This document shows, one piece after another, positions 47,331 through 59,158 of a stretch of DNA of 64,000 bases. The notes beneath the pieces were generated by a model that had not been told where the DNA came from, did no database searches, and worked only from the letters and a program-made list of their open reading frames with translations. Source of the stretch: Acanthacorydalis orientalis (taxonomy: Eukaryota > Arthropoda > Insecta > Megaloptera > Corydalidae). Within the stretch, counting starts at the first letter, position 1; every line of letters begins with the position of its first letter. A program made the position numbers and the translations under genes. The stretch is from positions 35,039,439 to 35,103,438 of the forward strand of contig CM068322.1 in assembly GCA_034766995.1 (NCBI GenBank), given 5' to 3'.

Positions 47331-47436
47331 TTTCTCCACGAGGAAAAACAGTAAAAAAGTCTCATAACGTTTTAAGTTGACGATTCTTTATCCGGCCGCG
47401 GGTTAGATAAGCTTGCCTTAAGTCATACTAGTGTGT

Positions 47437-47628
47437 TTGAATAGTTCGAACGTTTCAAAAATGGACGTGACGATGTTCAAGATGATGCTAGAACGGAGCA
47501 TCCACGAAATGCAGATTTGACAGCAAAAGTTCATGGAGTTGTGGCAAAAGATGCGGCCGAATGTCACTCCGAATGATGGCAGATCAGTTGAACATCAATG
47601 AAGAGACGATTCGATAAATTTTATATAA
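47437..47628 (+). pseudogene. Mariner transposase N-terminal fragment (third lineage)
   Basis: Frames read SVFE, FERFKNGRDDVQDDARTEHP, then after a shift RMSLRMMADQLNINEETIR, stop, ILY. This is the second helix-turn-helix region of mariner transposases of the type with FK.GR.DV.DD.R.G.P and ..R..A..LNIN.ETVR.IL. It differs from the cecropia and 57.5-kb copies. No inverted repeat or catalytic part is seen. Confidence 0.8.
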
Positions 47629-48059
47629 CTAGTATACTACCCGTCATAATTGACTACAAAATAGAAAGAGAAAATACCTAAGAACGGAACTTAATAAATT
47701 AAAGTTGAAACCTGACAAAGCAAACCGAACATCTCTCCTCACCATCGATAATAATCACTTTTTCCTGCGGAAAAAGTGACTATAATGTGGGATTTTATTA
47801 TGTAGAAGATCTGGAAGAGGAGGAAGATCTTCGCTCATCTGTGTCACAGATGAGCAAAAACGGAGAAGAGTTGTATCGTGCGCAGATTTTGTTCTATGCA
47901 CGACAGAGACAAAAAATACTCGTGCTGACCTGTCATTTTCTCTTTCACTATTCCTGTTTTCATTGGAATCTTTAAAGTGGGTTGAGGTGTTTTTGAATCG
48001 TTTTCTACTTGGAATAATCGGATAAAAACAGATACAACTATCGATTTATCTATGCATTA
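47629..48059. other. Unannotated stretch with a hairpin
   Basis: CACTTTTTCCTGCGGAAAAAGTG (about 47757-47779) forms a near-perfect 10-bp hairpin. CTCATCTGTGTCACAGATGAG (about 47833-47853) forms another perfect 9-10-bp hairpin. The small 62-codon frame spanning the latter is not recognised. Confidence 0.5.
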
Positions 48060-48200
48060 ATGCTGTAAGGACGATATGATTTACGGTGTAACTAGAAAAA
48101 TCATTAGTCAACTATTAATCATTTTCACTAGTAAGAAAATGTGTGATTTATGTAACTCGAAAGTACACTTGCGAAAATCATTTAATACGTTTCCATTCCA
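48060..48200 (-). repeat. Family A copy
   Basis: GCTGTAAGGACGATATGATT, CTAGAAAAATCATTAGTCAA, CTATTAATCATTTTCACTAG, TAAGAAAATGTGTGATTTAT, CTTGCGAAAATC: the minus order. Confidence 0.55.
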
Positions 48201-48639
48201 TGAACATTAACCGATTTTCAGTCGATCTTATCTGAAGCACCTTAAAGAGAAATCTGTATCGACAAAGAGAAACGATTTCTTGTACTGTTATCTATCCGAT
48301 ACGTTTATCAGACATCCAGCTGTCTGTTTTCTCATTACGAAGAAAATATATTAAATTTCTGTTACATTATTATTAAATTCACAACGTTTAACATTTGTTT
48401 AACAACGATAACGCCCGTCCGACGTGTGTGTGTGTGTATTTATTTATTAAAAAAATTTAAATACAATTGTTATTATTGTTCGTAGAAAGGAAATAATTAA
48501 ACCGTTGCGCGAAAAATTCGAGCCGATACACTTATCTCGAGCCATATAACAATAAATCCGAAATCGTAAAAAGAAATCATCACTACGAGTGAAATTTGTA
48601 CAAATTAAAGTACAATTTCTGAACATTTCTGCATTCCAT
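48201..48639. other. Unannotated stretch
   Basis: A short GT run lies at 48424-48437. No gene is seen. Confidence 0.4.
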
Positions 48640-48985
48640 TAATATTTAAATTGTGTAACGTGCGTAGTACTCGTTTTAATTGCAGCATTGTACATTTTTT
48701 ACATACCGAATTAATGAAATGAATTAAATATATGGGTAGACGCTACGAAGATGTTTTTTTTTAATAGGGAGCCGGTTAAAGATTGTGTTTCGAAATTGTA
48801 CGATACGCGGAAAGTCAATGTGCTTATTATCTTTATTCGCTCGTGATTTATTTCGAACATAAACGTGCGGACAGGAGTTTACACCGTACACTCATTTAAG
48901 TGTTTCCTGTACATTTTATTATTATTTATGGCGTTTGGGAAATGCTGTTTTTCAGTGCGAAATTAATGATAGCTTGTCTGCATCG
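48640..48985. promoter_or_regulatory. Candidate conserved non-coding block
   Basis: ATTAATATTTAAATTGTGTA, CGTTTTAATTGCAGCATTGT, CCGAATTAATGAAATGAATT, GGGAGCCGGTTAAAGATTGT, TTATTATTTATGGCGTTTGG. Complex, single copy, no domain-bearing frame. Confidence 0.3.
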
Positions 48986-50089
48986 ATTTGAATAATCGCA
49001 GTATGTACTCGTTATCCGACTCAACTATTATAAAAATCAATTATTATTTAAAGAAATATATTAAGACAAGTAGACAAACAAGACCTCGACAAAAATATAT
49101 TGATGAATGTTTTGGATGGGTCGTTGCTGCAAAGTGTGTTCTTCATCTCTTTAATAGACGACCACAAAGAGGACAAAGTGGAAATCTCCGTTTTGAAATT
49201 GAGTGAAAGTAATCCGGACTTCGTCAGAATCTCACAAAACAAAGCCGACACTGGTTAAATTCACTTTAAAAAATGAATTCTTCATTCGCTCGACAAACTG
49301 GAAAAACATTCGATATCAGAAAAACATGAAAAAAATACTTGTACTCGTTGAATACTGAACTAGACCCGATGGACAATCTTGTAAAATCAATGGATCGAAT
49401 ATATAGATAGAAACAACAGGAGATGCTATTCCAAAACACTGGAATTAGACGCCAATATTTCAAAAGAGAAGAGACATGTCTGCCCGTTGTAGAAAACAAG
49501 TAATCACTGCGGAGAGAATTAATTTCAATTTCCGCAGATTAATTTTTCCAGCGCGGCTCGAGAACCTTCATGTTTATTCCGGTGGACGAGGAGATTGCAC
49601 GTGAGAGAGGCGACGAGGCAAAAAAAAAGACTAATAAAACAAGATTCCGGAATGAAAAACGTTGCATATAAATAGACGTCGCTGTTGCGTCGCCGAAGAA
49701 CCACTTGTTATGACCATTAACCACGTTATAAAAACGTCAATCTACACGGGAATCATCGTAATTAATTTAAAAAAATAACACATTTTTTTCGGCACACAAT
49801 ACTTTATTAGCAGTATCATTGAAGCGTAGAATATAATTTGAATAAATTTTCTACTCACTGAACGTCGGGTAGTAATAGTAAAGTCTCGTCTGACGAGGAG
49901 ACGCGGGGACGAGCGAAAGCGAACGTATCGTCCTCCTTGTCTCGCCTGTCGTAAAGAGCTAAACTGTTGGAGAGATATAGTCGGCGGTCTGTTGATATGA
50001 ATCTTGTTGCGGCTGTACACACAATTGATTAAACTAAACTCCACCCAACCCTTCATTTCATTCCGCACCGTGCCAACCCTTTCTCTGTA
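48986..50089. other. Unannotated stretch
   Basis: A 72-codon frame at 48988-49206 (RQTRPRQKYIDECFGW) was examined and not recognised. No strong repeat is seen. Confidence 0.35.
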
Positions 50090-50460
50090 CCGTGACGTCG
50101 CCCCGCGCCCGTGCGCCGCCGGGGCGAACGCAGCCGCGCGCGGTCCCAACGAACGCGGAGCGGCCGCTCGGCGACAGGGACGGCGCTACGCGGCGCGCCG
50201 GCCGTCGCGTGTTCGCGTCTCGGTCGCGTGCACGCGCCGTCGCGCCGTCTTCGGATCGGCTCGCTAATTGTAACGTCTGCGGCAGGAAGAGACGGATATC
50301 TATTTTTATTAGGCATTCGATATTCGCGCGTCTCGGTCGACGGGCGCCACTGTTTCATTGAAAAAAGCGCCGCGCCATTGTTTCATGGCGTGCGAGCGGG
50401 ACGCGACGGTGACAGAAAACCGGGTGGGTTTCCTTCTTTTAATACGCAGGGCGATGGGAA
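50090..50460. other. Strong CpG-rich island-like patch
   Basis: The most GC-rich part of the window (GCCGCCGGGGCGAACGC, GCGGCCGCTCGGCGAC, CGGCGCGCCGGCCGTCGCG). Frames on both strands, up to 175 codons, are Arg/Ala-rich and mutually overlapping, so composition explains them. Two copies of GCGCCAYTGTTTCATKG lie 34 bp apart near 50344 and 50370. It could be a promoter-proximal or first-exon region, but no exon is proven. Confidence 0.4.
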
Positions 50461-51459
50461 AGTTCGAGTACACCGATACGTTTATCAGAATTCTTCGAAA
50501 TGTGTTCTTTCTATAACACTCCAATCGATCATCAAGAAAGGCTCAGAGTCTTTCTTGGGCACACTGCAGTACTTGCTTCATTCCACCAAACAATCGACAA
50601 AGTGTCGTCCACGAAACGACTTCTTTGCCTTTGGATAAAACCTAAGATTTCAAATAACTGCTAGTTCGAATTTCACAGAAATCTTTACACAAAATGATAT
50701 CACAGTAAAATAAGAAGAGAAACAAGGATCTGTTTGTGAATAGAGCCGTGTAAATTGTTAAAATACTAGATGTTCGGAGACACATCTTTAGCAGCAGCAG
50801 CAGTAGCAAAATATCTATCATTCTTTCCCACAGATATATTAAGTTTGTTTCAAAATTACTGAATGTGCCACATCTTCAATGACTGCTTCGTGGATTTGTT
50901 GGAATGTCCTAATAATATACTCCCACACATAAACGACATCTAAAGCAAGTGTGATTTCTCTAGAAAATAATGATTGTTTTTTTTCTCTTCTTTTTATACA
51001 CATGAAACCATTAAGTAGGAGTAGCAGATAATTGCTATCCGGTTTATGAAAGGTGTGCCTTATGTTAAGTATTCTTTTTTTTAAGAAAAAAAAAATACAG
51101 CCATGCTAATCACACGATTCTTGATTCTTCAAAAAGAATAACACCCTCGTGTATTCTTGATAATATCTTAAAGTTGAATTTACAGCTAGGTAGCTTAAGT
51201 TATGCATTCTTTAAAAAAAATGTATCAATCTTATGACACGATTCCTGATTCATCGAAAATAAATAATGGTCTCTGTACGGAAGTCATATTATGTGACGGT
51301 TTCTGAATAATTCAGGTATGCAGTCACTTAAAAGCCTAACAACAATCGAGAAGAAAAGAAGAAAATCGTTTGATTGCTGCTTCGGATGAAGCATGTGTCG
51401 CTGTTCTTAAGAAAAAATATGAAACTCTTCTGGTTTCCATGTATGAAGGAATGTTAGAT
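50461..51459. other. Unannotated stretch
   Basis: A (CAG)n-like run GCAGCAGCAGCAGTAGCA lies near 50792. No gene is recognised. Confidence 0.4.
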
Positions 51460-51600
51460 TTTTCTGTATCTTAGTGTTATGAAGATGATAATGCCATTAC
51501 CACTGAAATTCGCATAAGCAAGGATCAAAAAATTATTGAACTAATAATTTTTGGCTAACTAGATGAGAAGAATTCATTTGCAAACAGACAAACGTTTTCA
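51460..51600 (-). repeat. Family A copy
   Basis: GATTTTTCTGTATCTTAGTG, GAAGATGATAATGCCATTAC, GAAATTCGCATAAGCA, AGGATCAAAAAATTATTGAA, then GAAGAATTCATTTGCAAACA: one of the clearest minus copies. Confidence 0.7.
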
Positions 51601-52299
51601 TCCTAAACAATAATTCCGAAATTTAGGCCGAACACTCGACCGATTTTCAAACGAGGATCAATCCGTGTCTGTGTCTCTCTCTCTCTCTATTCACACACGT
51701 CGTATTGGGGTGCGACGAACTTTCCCCGCGTCCTGCGTACGTAACAGCGTGTCGTGCGGATATATTTTCGTTCGCGAGCGCACGAATCATTAGTGTGATT
51801 TTATTTTAATTAATGCAATGGAACGCGTTTCTTTTCGCAAAACGTCGAGTGCTAACGGGACGTTCTCACGAAAGTGGACGGCGCGAGGGCGGACGGGGTT
51901 GTTTACGGAACGTACGATCGCCGATTGACTGCGAGGGGATCGGATCCGGCGACGAATTCACACGGAGCGTCGAATGACTGCATCGCAAGTATCTCGAACG
52001 ATCTATCAATCAAGTAAGAAGCGGATTTTTATCGAGTGACGAATAAGCGCCGACGGTAATTCATCTTTTCATATGAAATAATGAAGTACTGGAATGGTTA
52101 CGCGAGAGAATAAAGGATAGTATTCAGATATCTTTTAATTATTTATACATTTTCAGTCGATGAACATTTCCTGGAGGAGAAACACACTGCGTTTATAAAG
52201 ACAAATCCAATCGAGATGGTGATATTGGGCCATTCCACAAGTGATGCGGTACTTTCATATATTTGAAAATGGATTAATCAATTATTGCAATAACGTATC
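51601..52299. other. Unannotated stretch with CpG-richer block
   Basis: A TC run lies at 51674-51688. Bases 51700-52060 are CpG-richer (GGACGGCGCGAGGGCGGACG, GATCGGATCCGGCGACG). No exon is recognised. Confidence 0.35.
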
Positions 52300-52400
52300 A
52301 GATGTACCTGCTGTTCATTTGTACTGAAAAAAATTCCTTACCAAAAATATTCAACAATCCATTTTTGATTATTTCTGTTAATCGCTTATGCGTATTTCAG
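52300..52400 (+). repeat. Family A fragment
   Basis: CCAAAAATATTCAACAATCC, ATTTTTGATTATTTCTG and GCTTATGCGTATTTCAGAT in plus order. Confidence 0.45.
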
Positions 52401-52504
52401 ATACATTTTTATGCACCTCAACCCTTGTACAATGAAGAAAGACAATACATAAACTACAACTGTTTTATTTTTATTTTATACCCAAAAAGAAAATGAAAAA
52501 AAAA

Positions 52505-52939
52505 TTAAAAACTATTTTTTATACAGTCCGCAATACCCAGACATGGATATGGCTCGTTCAGAATTTGTGCCATGAACAAGAAAATTATTTTTCAATTTAT
52601 TGCAAAGTTGAACGCCCGCTCGAATCATATTTGCAGTGAACGGGACGGGTGTTTTTTTCCGCTTCACTATCGTTTTCTGGATCTTCCGACGATATCTGAA
52701 GTTACCAATGATATCATCGTCACTGAAGGCATTACCCACAAGCAGTTCGTCGACATCATTCCGGATAAACGTATCGAAACCTTCTCCACCATGATTTCAA
52801 CTGGTAAAAACGACGTTTGAACGGTTGGACTGTTTGCAACAAATCCAGACCAAGCTGTTATCCAGTGGATATTCAAAGTGTGTGGTCTAATTTGAGTGAT
52901 AGCAGATACAACACGATTTAAACAATCCAAAATAGAAGA
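52505..52939 (-). pseudogene. Probable Tigger/pogo-like transposase C-terminal remnant
   Basis: Minus-strand frames give a block like LNRVV.AITQI.PHTLNIHWI then AWSGF, then DFDTFIRN-like sequence, VDELLVGNAFSDDDIIGNF, acidic residues, and finally FTANMIRAGVQLCNKL. The order (an AI..A...I.P.T....W..AGF block, then VDE......SD.DII, an acidic stretch, then A...AL..L..F) resembles the end of Tigger/CENP-B-type transposases. Frames are broken and the DDE core is absent. The call rests on a pattern judged by eye. Confidence 0.5.
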
Positions 52940-53856
<917 letters not shown>

Positions 53857-54289
53857 ATGAGAGTGAGAGACGTGAGTGTTGTAAATATTAATGTACGGCA
53901 TTGTAACAAGGTGTAATGATGGAACGGTTTTCGATTTATTGACACTTAACATGTGATCAGTCGATTATAAATGATTATGAAAACTTTTCGGTCGAAAAAT
54001 CCAATCGAACCATCGAATGTGATGCAGAAAATATTAGAACAGCATGCAGATGAGTTAACGATTACAGATACGGCTGTATTTTTCAATACTATAAAATATA
54101 TATTTCTAAATCGCCGCACAGAGCAGTTGGTTTGGTTCCCGGTGTATAAGCCAGAAGAAACGTTGATGATTAATCATAAAACATCACAGGACTGAGGCGA
54201 TCGAAAAAGAAGCTAAGACGGACTAATCATAAAGCAGATGACGCGACCGTACCAGCCAATCAAAACACGAATAAAAGTGACGGCATAGG
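53857..54289. other. Unannotated stretch
   Basis: A 74-codon frame at 53971-54195 (SNVMQKILEQHADELTITD) was considered and not recognised. It directly precedes a family B copy and may be TE-derived. Confidence 0.35.
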
Positions 54290-54715
54290 ACTGATTTTCA
54301 ATTATAGAAAGAAAATATTTTCTTGTCTTTTAGAGTTCTAAACTGTCAATCTTAACATTTAAAAACACTAGACATTGCATATTTTTCGCATTTCAGTTGG
54401 AAAAGAAAATAATGCCAAAACCGTGTGTATAATTCGTTCAGTTTTGTGAGAAGGTGGTGCGACGCATAAAACACACAAAACATGGTAAAACAGTGGAAAG
54501 AGGTCCGGAAATGCATTACAAGTTCATCGACTCAAATCCGACATCTTTCTTTCGACAGGGGACTCGTCAGATACCTGACAGATGGAGCACAATTATACAA
54601 AACAATGGGAGATATTTCGAGAATTGAAATGTTTTCAATTTTTTTTTGTAAACGTTCCTCTTTTATTAAAAAAGGCACGGAATTATTGATAAATATCAAA
54701 TTTATATAAGACTTG
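54290..54715 (+). repeat. Long family B copy
   Basis: It carries AATCTTAACATTTAAAAACA, TTTTTCGCATTTCAGTTGGA, GCGACGCATAAAACACAC, AAACAGTGGAAAGAGGTCCG, GAAATGC, then GTCAGATACCTGACAGAT and AACAATGGGA, matching 62500-62890 in order. A shared frame reads around GLVRYLTDGAQ here and GFVRYPTDR in the 62.4-kb copy, hinting at a coding ancestor. Confidence 0.75.
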
Positions 54716-55127
54716 TATTGTCTCTCCTCTATCATTCTCTCTCGACTGGAAGTCGTTTCAATCATTGTCTCCGATTCGTCGACATTTAAATTTCATGGTC
54801 GCCCGATCTGGTCTCGTGTTTAATCGATTCATCCCCGGCAGAAATTTTTTTAAACCATCTCTGGGCCGTTCTTGATGTAACTGTCTTTTCTCCAAAAGCA
54901 GTGCAAATTTTTTTTTTGCAGTTTCTATAGCAAGTTTAAATTCGTAAAGCAAACACGCACGCACTATACTATTTTTCATAGACATTTCTAAGGGTTTGAA
55001 TTATTTTCTAAATTTAAGTGAAGGGTTCGAGAAAAGAGTTCATTTAAAACACATTCTAAGATTACGGATAAACAATTCTTGGAATTATTGTACGTTATAA
55101 CAGCGACAGAACTTTTTAGGTTACCTA
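54716..55127. other. Unannotated stretch
   Basis: The minus frame at 54758-54985 (75 codons) has no recognised domain. No repeats are seen. Confidence 0.35.
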
Positions 55128-55180
55128 ATATATATATATGTATATATACATACACATACATATATATATATATATATATC
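55128..55180. repeat. TA/GTAT/CATA microsatellite
   Basis: TA runs with TATG/TACA breaks. Confidence 0.9.
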
Positions 55181-55239
55181 CCTCGAAGTAGAAGTTAATT
55201 TGAAAAAAATCCACGCGAGTGGAAAAACTACAACGGAAC

Positions 55240-55425
55240 CTCCCCCGCCGTCCGACCCCGGTCGGGCGTCCGTTCGACCGCCGCGCGAAAATTAAAAATG
55301 ATATGTGCGCGTATGGCTTTAGAATAATTTTAATTAAATGGAGTACCGTAGCCGCGGCCTTAATCTTCAAACAGGAAATTTTAGGTGGCCGGATAAAAAG
55401 GCGGAATAAAATCATAACTCTTGGA
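55240..55425. promoter_or_regulatory. Candidate conserved non-coding block
   Basis: A CpG-rich left part is followed by GCGTATGGCTTTAGAATAAT, TTTAATTAAATGGAGTACCG, GCGGCCTTAATCTTCAAACA, GGTGGCCGGATAAAAAGGCG. Complex and single copy. It is one of the stronger enhancer-like stretches by texture. Confidence 0.3.
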
Positions 55426-56079
55426 AAAAAAGTGTTCAATAAAAACGAAACAAAACAAAAGAGTGCGTAACACAAAAAAAAAGTCGCTCGCAGAACCATT
55501 GTGCGCGGACGAAAAATTAATTACACGGCGTCGGTACTACATTTTCGTGCGATATAATAGTATTCGCCACTCACAAAAATGTTATTCTTCAATTAAAAGG
55601 TGTTTTAATTAAAATAATAAATTTCGTTTTTTTTTTTTTTTTTAATTTCAGAAGTCTGGCTCGGTCCGCTGCCGCGGCTCGTCCGCCGCCGTCGACGAAA
55701 AATAATAACACGGAAAGTTAGTGTTTATAAGCTTTATGGTTTGTAAGGGAACTTTTCGTCACCGTGCGAGGACATGCCTTGCCCTGTTTAATAATCGACG
55801 GACGGTTAGGTTCGCGTACAGGGCGGAGCTCGTTTCAAAAATTAAGAGACTTGTTTCCGTCACAGAGTACGATAGATAATCGTCTCTATTCTAAATATGC
55901 CCTGAATATCAATCTTAACAACCAAGTGTTTCTCTAAAAATCAAATCTATTAAATTTCTATCAAGACATCCGAGTGGTGAAAAATGTATCATTTTATTAT
56001 AATTCAACTCAATCTTACAGCATGTGCATTTGCACACATCGTCACAATGTGACACCGTCTGCAAATAATCAAGCATCCC
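55426..56079. other. Unannotated stretch
   Basis: A poly-T run lies at 55627-55642. 55650-55830 is CpG-richer (CCGCTGCCGCGGCTCGTCC). No exon is recognised. Confidence 0.35.
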
Positions 56080-56290
56080 AGTGCACATTCTCAGAATAAA
56101 ACAAAACGCTTAAGGGGTTAAATGATCGACGATTGATCATTCAAGGCACTGCACTTCTATGTCCGGATTAAAGAAACCGTTTGCAATTTTACATTTTCTT
56201 TTTTAAAAAAAAAGTATTTTATCTTTTCCTGTTTTCGGATAGTATTCCTTTGCTAGTGCACATTTTCAAAATAAAACAAAACGCTTAAGG
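56080..56290. repeat. 36-bp direct repeat, 175 bp apart
   Basis: AGTGCACATTCTCAGAATAA then AACAAAACGCTTAAGG (56080-56115) recurs at 56255-56290 with two differences. Confidence 0.9.
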
Positions 56291-56454
56291 ATATATTATT
56301 TTATGTACTTTCTCGAGAAACATAAAAAAAAATGTAAGAAAATACTTGAACAATAACCGATAAAATTCCACTAATTTCCATAAAATGAGATATTTTTCTA
56401 CCGGCAAACAGGGTACATCATCTGATAGTGTCGGTTGAGAATGAACTTCATTAA

Positions 56455-57140
56455 TTAAAGGTAGATTTGACAGTCGGAGTGAGGCAAACTGCTAAAATAA
56501 TCCAACTGAATAATTTGACTGCAAGTCTGTGTTCAAATTTTAAAAATATTACTCTTAAGTCAAGTTCGCCTAAGCTAGTGAAAGTTAAAAACAATGCTTA
56601 AGTAAGAGTTTTAACAAATAAATTAATACACATGTGCTTCTTTTATCGCGTTGAAAAAAAATATGATTTTTTTTGTTTTTAAGTGGGCATCCGAACCTTG
56701 CTGCAGGTGGTCCTGAAATCTTAGATATGATTCTATAATAAATATTTGTGATTTTCGTTCTGACAATGTGTAATGTCATAACTTTGTCAAAAAAACATTT
56801 TTTTTGGTATATGGAAGAGGTTCACAGCCTCAGAAATATATTATTATATTATACTCTTTAAAAAAAATAAATATATTATAATCTTTGAGAATATATTCGA
56901 TTTTTATGTTTCAAATTAATACTTAAAGAGCTAGTCCGATCGTCGAAGGGGATTTCTGAGAAGGTCGCCAGGAAAACCAGCCCGTAGTTTTTTTTTTTTT
57001 TAAAATTAAAACGAAAAATATTTTGTAATCTGAAACAGATGTTTAATAAAATGTTGAATGAACCACACAGATTCTTTTTCGTCGGAAAAAAAATCTTAAA
57101 AATCCGTTCTCGAGCGGCCTGGACCGAAAACGTCATTTAA
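56455..57140. mobile_element. Kolobok/T2-like MITE with TTAA ends (copy 2)
   Basis: The right end read inward is TTAA (57137-57140) then ATGACGTTTTCGGTCCAG, matching the ends of the 25904-26489 element. 56740-57140 matches 26130-26489: AACTTTRTCAAAAAAA, AAAGAGCTAG, GATTTCTGA, AGGAAAACCAGYCCGTAG. The left end is less certain. TTAAAGGTAGATTTGACAGT near 56455 is the best candidate but is diverged. Confidence 0.55.
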
Positions 57141-57497
57141 AAATAATATCACCGATATCGAAACACATGCCTAAACATATTCGACAATGTTTGCACTTTA
57201 CAATACAATGAAAAACATTAATGGCGGAAACCGTAAAAGTATATACTGATATAATTAAGTCTGTAACACTGTTTCACGACCGAAAAAAAAGTATTTTTTA
57301 ATTATAACATTCTCGAATCGATTACAATTCCATTTCATACACGAAACGTCGAAACATATTACAAACTTGACTTGTATGTAATTTACAACACACTCCGTCA
57401 ACAAACAATAATAGAACATAATACCGCTCGCCCGATTACGGACAACAATAAATCAACTGATCAAAAAGATGAACACACACACACACGTTCGAATTTA
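57141..57497. other. Unannotated stretch left of the mariner
   Basis: No gene or strong repeat is seen. It ends in a short CA run and the TA target of the mariner. Confidence 0.4.
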
Positions 57498-57501
57498 TAT
57501 A

Positions 57502-58709
57502 CGCGGGCGGTTCGAAGAGTAACGTGGATCGTGTGCTCGGCGTCGGTGAGAGGGACAGAGGTGTACGTTTTCGTATAGTTCCATCCGTTTTACAAGCTGC
57601 AGGTCATTCTTCTCTTGACAGTCGTTTCGATGCAAGAATTTCGTGCGAAAGTGAAAAATGGATTGAATCGGAATTCGTGGTGTGATCCGTTTTTTTTTTT
57701 TTTTTTTGGAAGGGAAAACAGAGAAGGAAATCTATGAGAGCATATTTCCTAGATTGGGTGAATCTTGTCCTTCCTATAGAACCGTTCGACTTCGGGCGAA
57801 TGGATTCGAACATGGCAGAACGAGCATCGAAACTGCATCACGCTCACGAGGTTCTAGAACAGCTGTCACGCCAGAAATCGTCGATCAAGTCCGCCGTATG
57901 GTTTCATCCAACCGGCGAGTGAAAGTGAGAGAGATAGCAGAGGTCACAGGCATCTCGACTGAGAGAACGCATTTCATTTTGCGTGCAAAAAAAACTTTCT
58001 GCAATATGGGTGTCGCGTTTGCTTACCGCAGAGCAAAACGGTTCCTACGCGAACCTCATCCGGCTTACTGGAACTGTTTGAGACGAATCCAATGGATTTC
58101 ATGCAGCGTTTTCTGACCATGAATGTATCTTCGATTCGCCATTACACACGAGAATCGAAAACGCAATCGAAACAGTGGACTGAACGCATCGAAACAGCTA
58201 TCCAGAAAGGAAAGACTGTTCACTCAACTGGAAAGGTGACTATGTCGGTTTTCCGCGTTACGAAACGAATTCCCTTGATCGGCTATCTTCAGGAAGGACG
58301 AACAGTTACAGGTCAACCCCACATAGCGCTTTTGGAGAAGCTAAACGCACCGATTCACATGGAAAAACGTCCCGGAATGGCCGAGAAAAAGGTTGTCGTT
58401 TCACTGAGCGTCGTCGCTCAGCAAAAATTGACCAAACTGAAGTTTAAAATCGTTCCGAATCGACCGTGTCTGCCTGATCCGACTCCCCCGGACTGCCATC
58501 TGACCCCGAAACATTTGTCTGACTGGAAAACGATTCGGATCGAACGAAGATGCGATAAAGGCCGCAAACGACTGTTTCGAGCGCCTCGAAGAGAGAAACG
58601 TCGGCGCGCGAATGCGTTGAGCTACAATCGTATCGAAGAATGAAGTACAGTTTGGAACTGGAGGTGCTGTCGCTAATATCGAATCGAGTTACTCTTCAAA
58701 CCACCCTCG
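57502..58709 (+). mobile_element. Nearly full-length mariner element
   Basis: The left inverted repeat (57502 on) CGCGGGCGGTTCGAAGAGTA and the right one (to 58709), which read inward is CGAGGGTGGTTTGAAGAGTA, differ at three positions. TA flanks both ends (57500-57501, 58710-58711). The 1.2-kb length is normal for mariner. The single gene inside is broken (see the transposase entry). The element end at window bases 24-47 belongs to the same family. Confidence 0.92.
57658..58643 (+). pseudogene. Broken mariner transposase
   Basis: The start is probably ATG 57658, followed by a stop at codon 3. Then come LEGKTEKEIYESIFPRLGES, CPSYRTVRL, HGRTSIETASRS (first helix-turn-helix), VTPEIVDQVRRMVSSNRRVK, VREIAEVTGISTERTHFIL (second helix-turn-helix), and after a frameshift KLSAIWVSRLLTAEQ. 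After another shift comes PMDFMQRFLTMN, where the first catalytic Asp is replaced by Asn, then SKQWTER. The block that should hold the second catalytic Asp is deleted (KKVVVSL jumps to VVAQQKLTKLKF). The third Asp survives in PPDCHLTPKHL. One triad residue is mutated and one missing, so the protein is inactive. Confidence 0.92.
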
Positions 58710-58736
58710 TAGGTACATACATACATACATCCGAAT

Positions 58737-58751
58737 ATATATATATATATT
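58737..58751. repeat. Short (TA)n
   Basis: TA tract just right of the mariner, after a TACA run. Confidence 0.8.
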
Positions 58752-58869
58752 TGAAAAAGTATTCAAATTACGGCCTGATTGCTCGTGTGTATTGTCGAAA
58801 TGAGAGAACACCCTCCGTAAAACACAGAGATACAACTATACAATATACATTAAGCAAGCGCCATTGACA

Positions 58870-58985
58870 CATACAAGTCAATGAATATTTTAGACAAGGG
58901 CCGTTTAATTAAACAAACGTCAAACCAATTGAATTATATTGGCCTGGGCGCTCATTGTTAATGAAACGTGAAACAGTGTCTACAG
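58870..58985. promoter_or_regulatory. Candidate conserved non-coding block
   Basis: GACAAGGGCCGTTTAATTAA, CAAACGTCAAACCAATTG and ATATTGGCCTGGGCGCTCAT, then TGTTAATGAAACG. Complex and single copy, with TTTAATTAAAC and CCAATTG/ATTGGCC words. Confidence 0.35.
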
Positions 58986-59039
58986 TAACGTCGCATACAT
59001 TTATACATACATGTACACCAACACAAACACACTAACACG

Positions 59040-59046
<7 letters not shown>

Positions 59047-59119
<73 letters not shown>

Positions 59120-59158
59120 CATATATATATATATACATACATGTATATACATATATGC
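59047..59158. repeat. (TA)n with CATA/TATG flanks
   Basis: About 65 bp of TA (59050-59115) followed by CATACATA and further TA. Confidence 0.95.

Noticed and set aside
50111..50638. A 175-codon plus-strand frame
   Set aside because: The first half is Arg/Ala-rich reading of CpG-rich DNA with equally long frames in other phases; the second half has no domain and no splice or start context.
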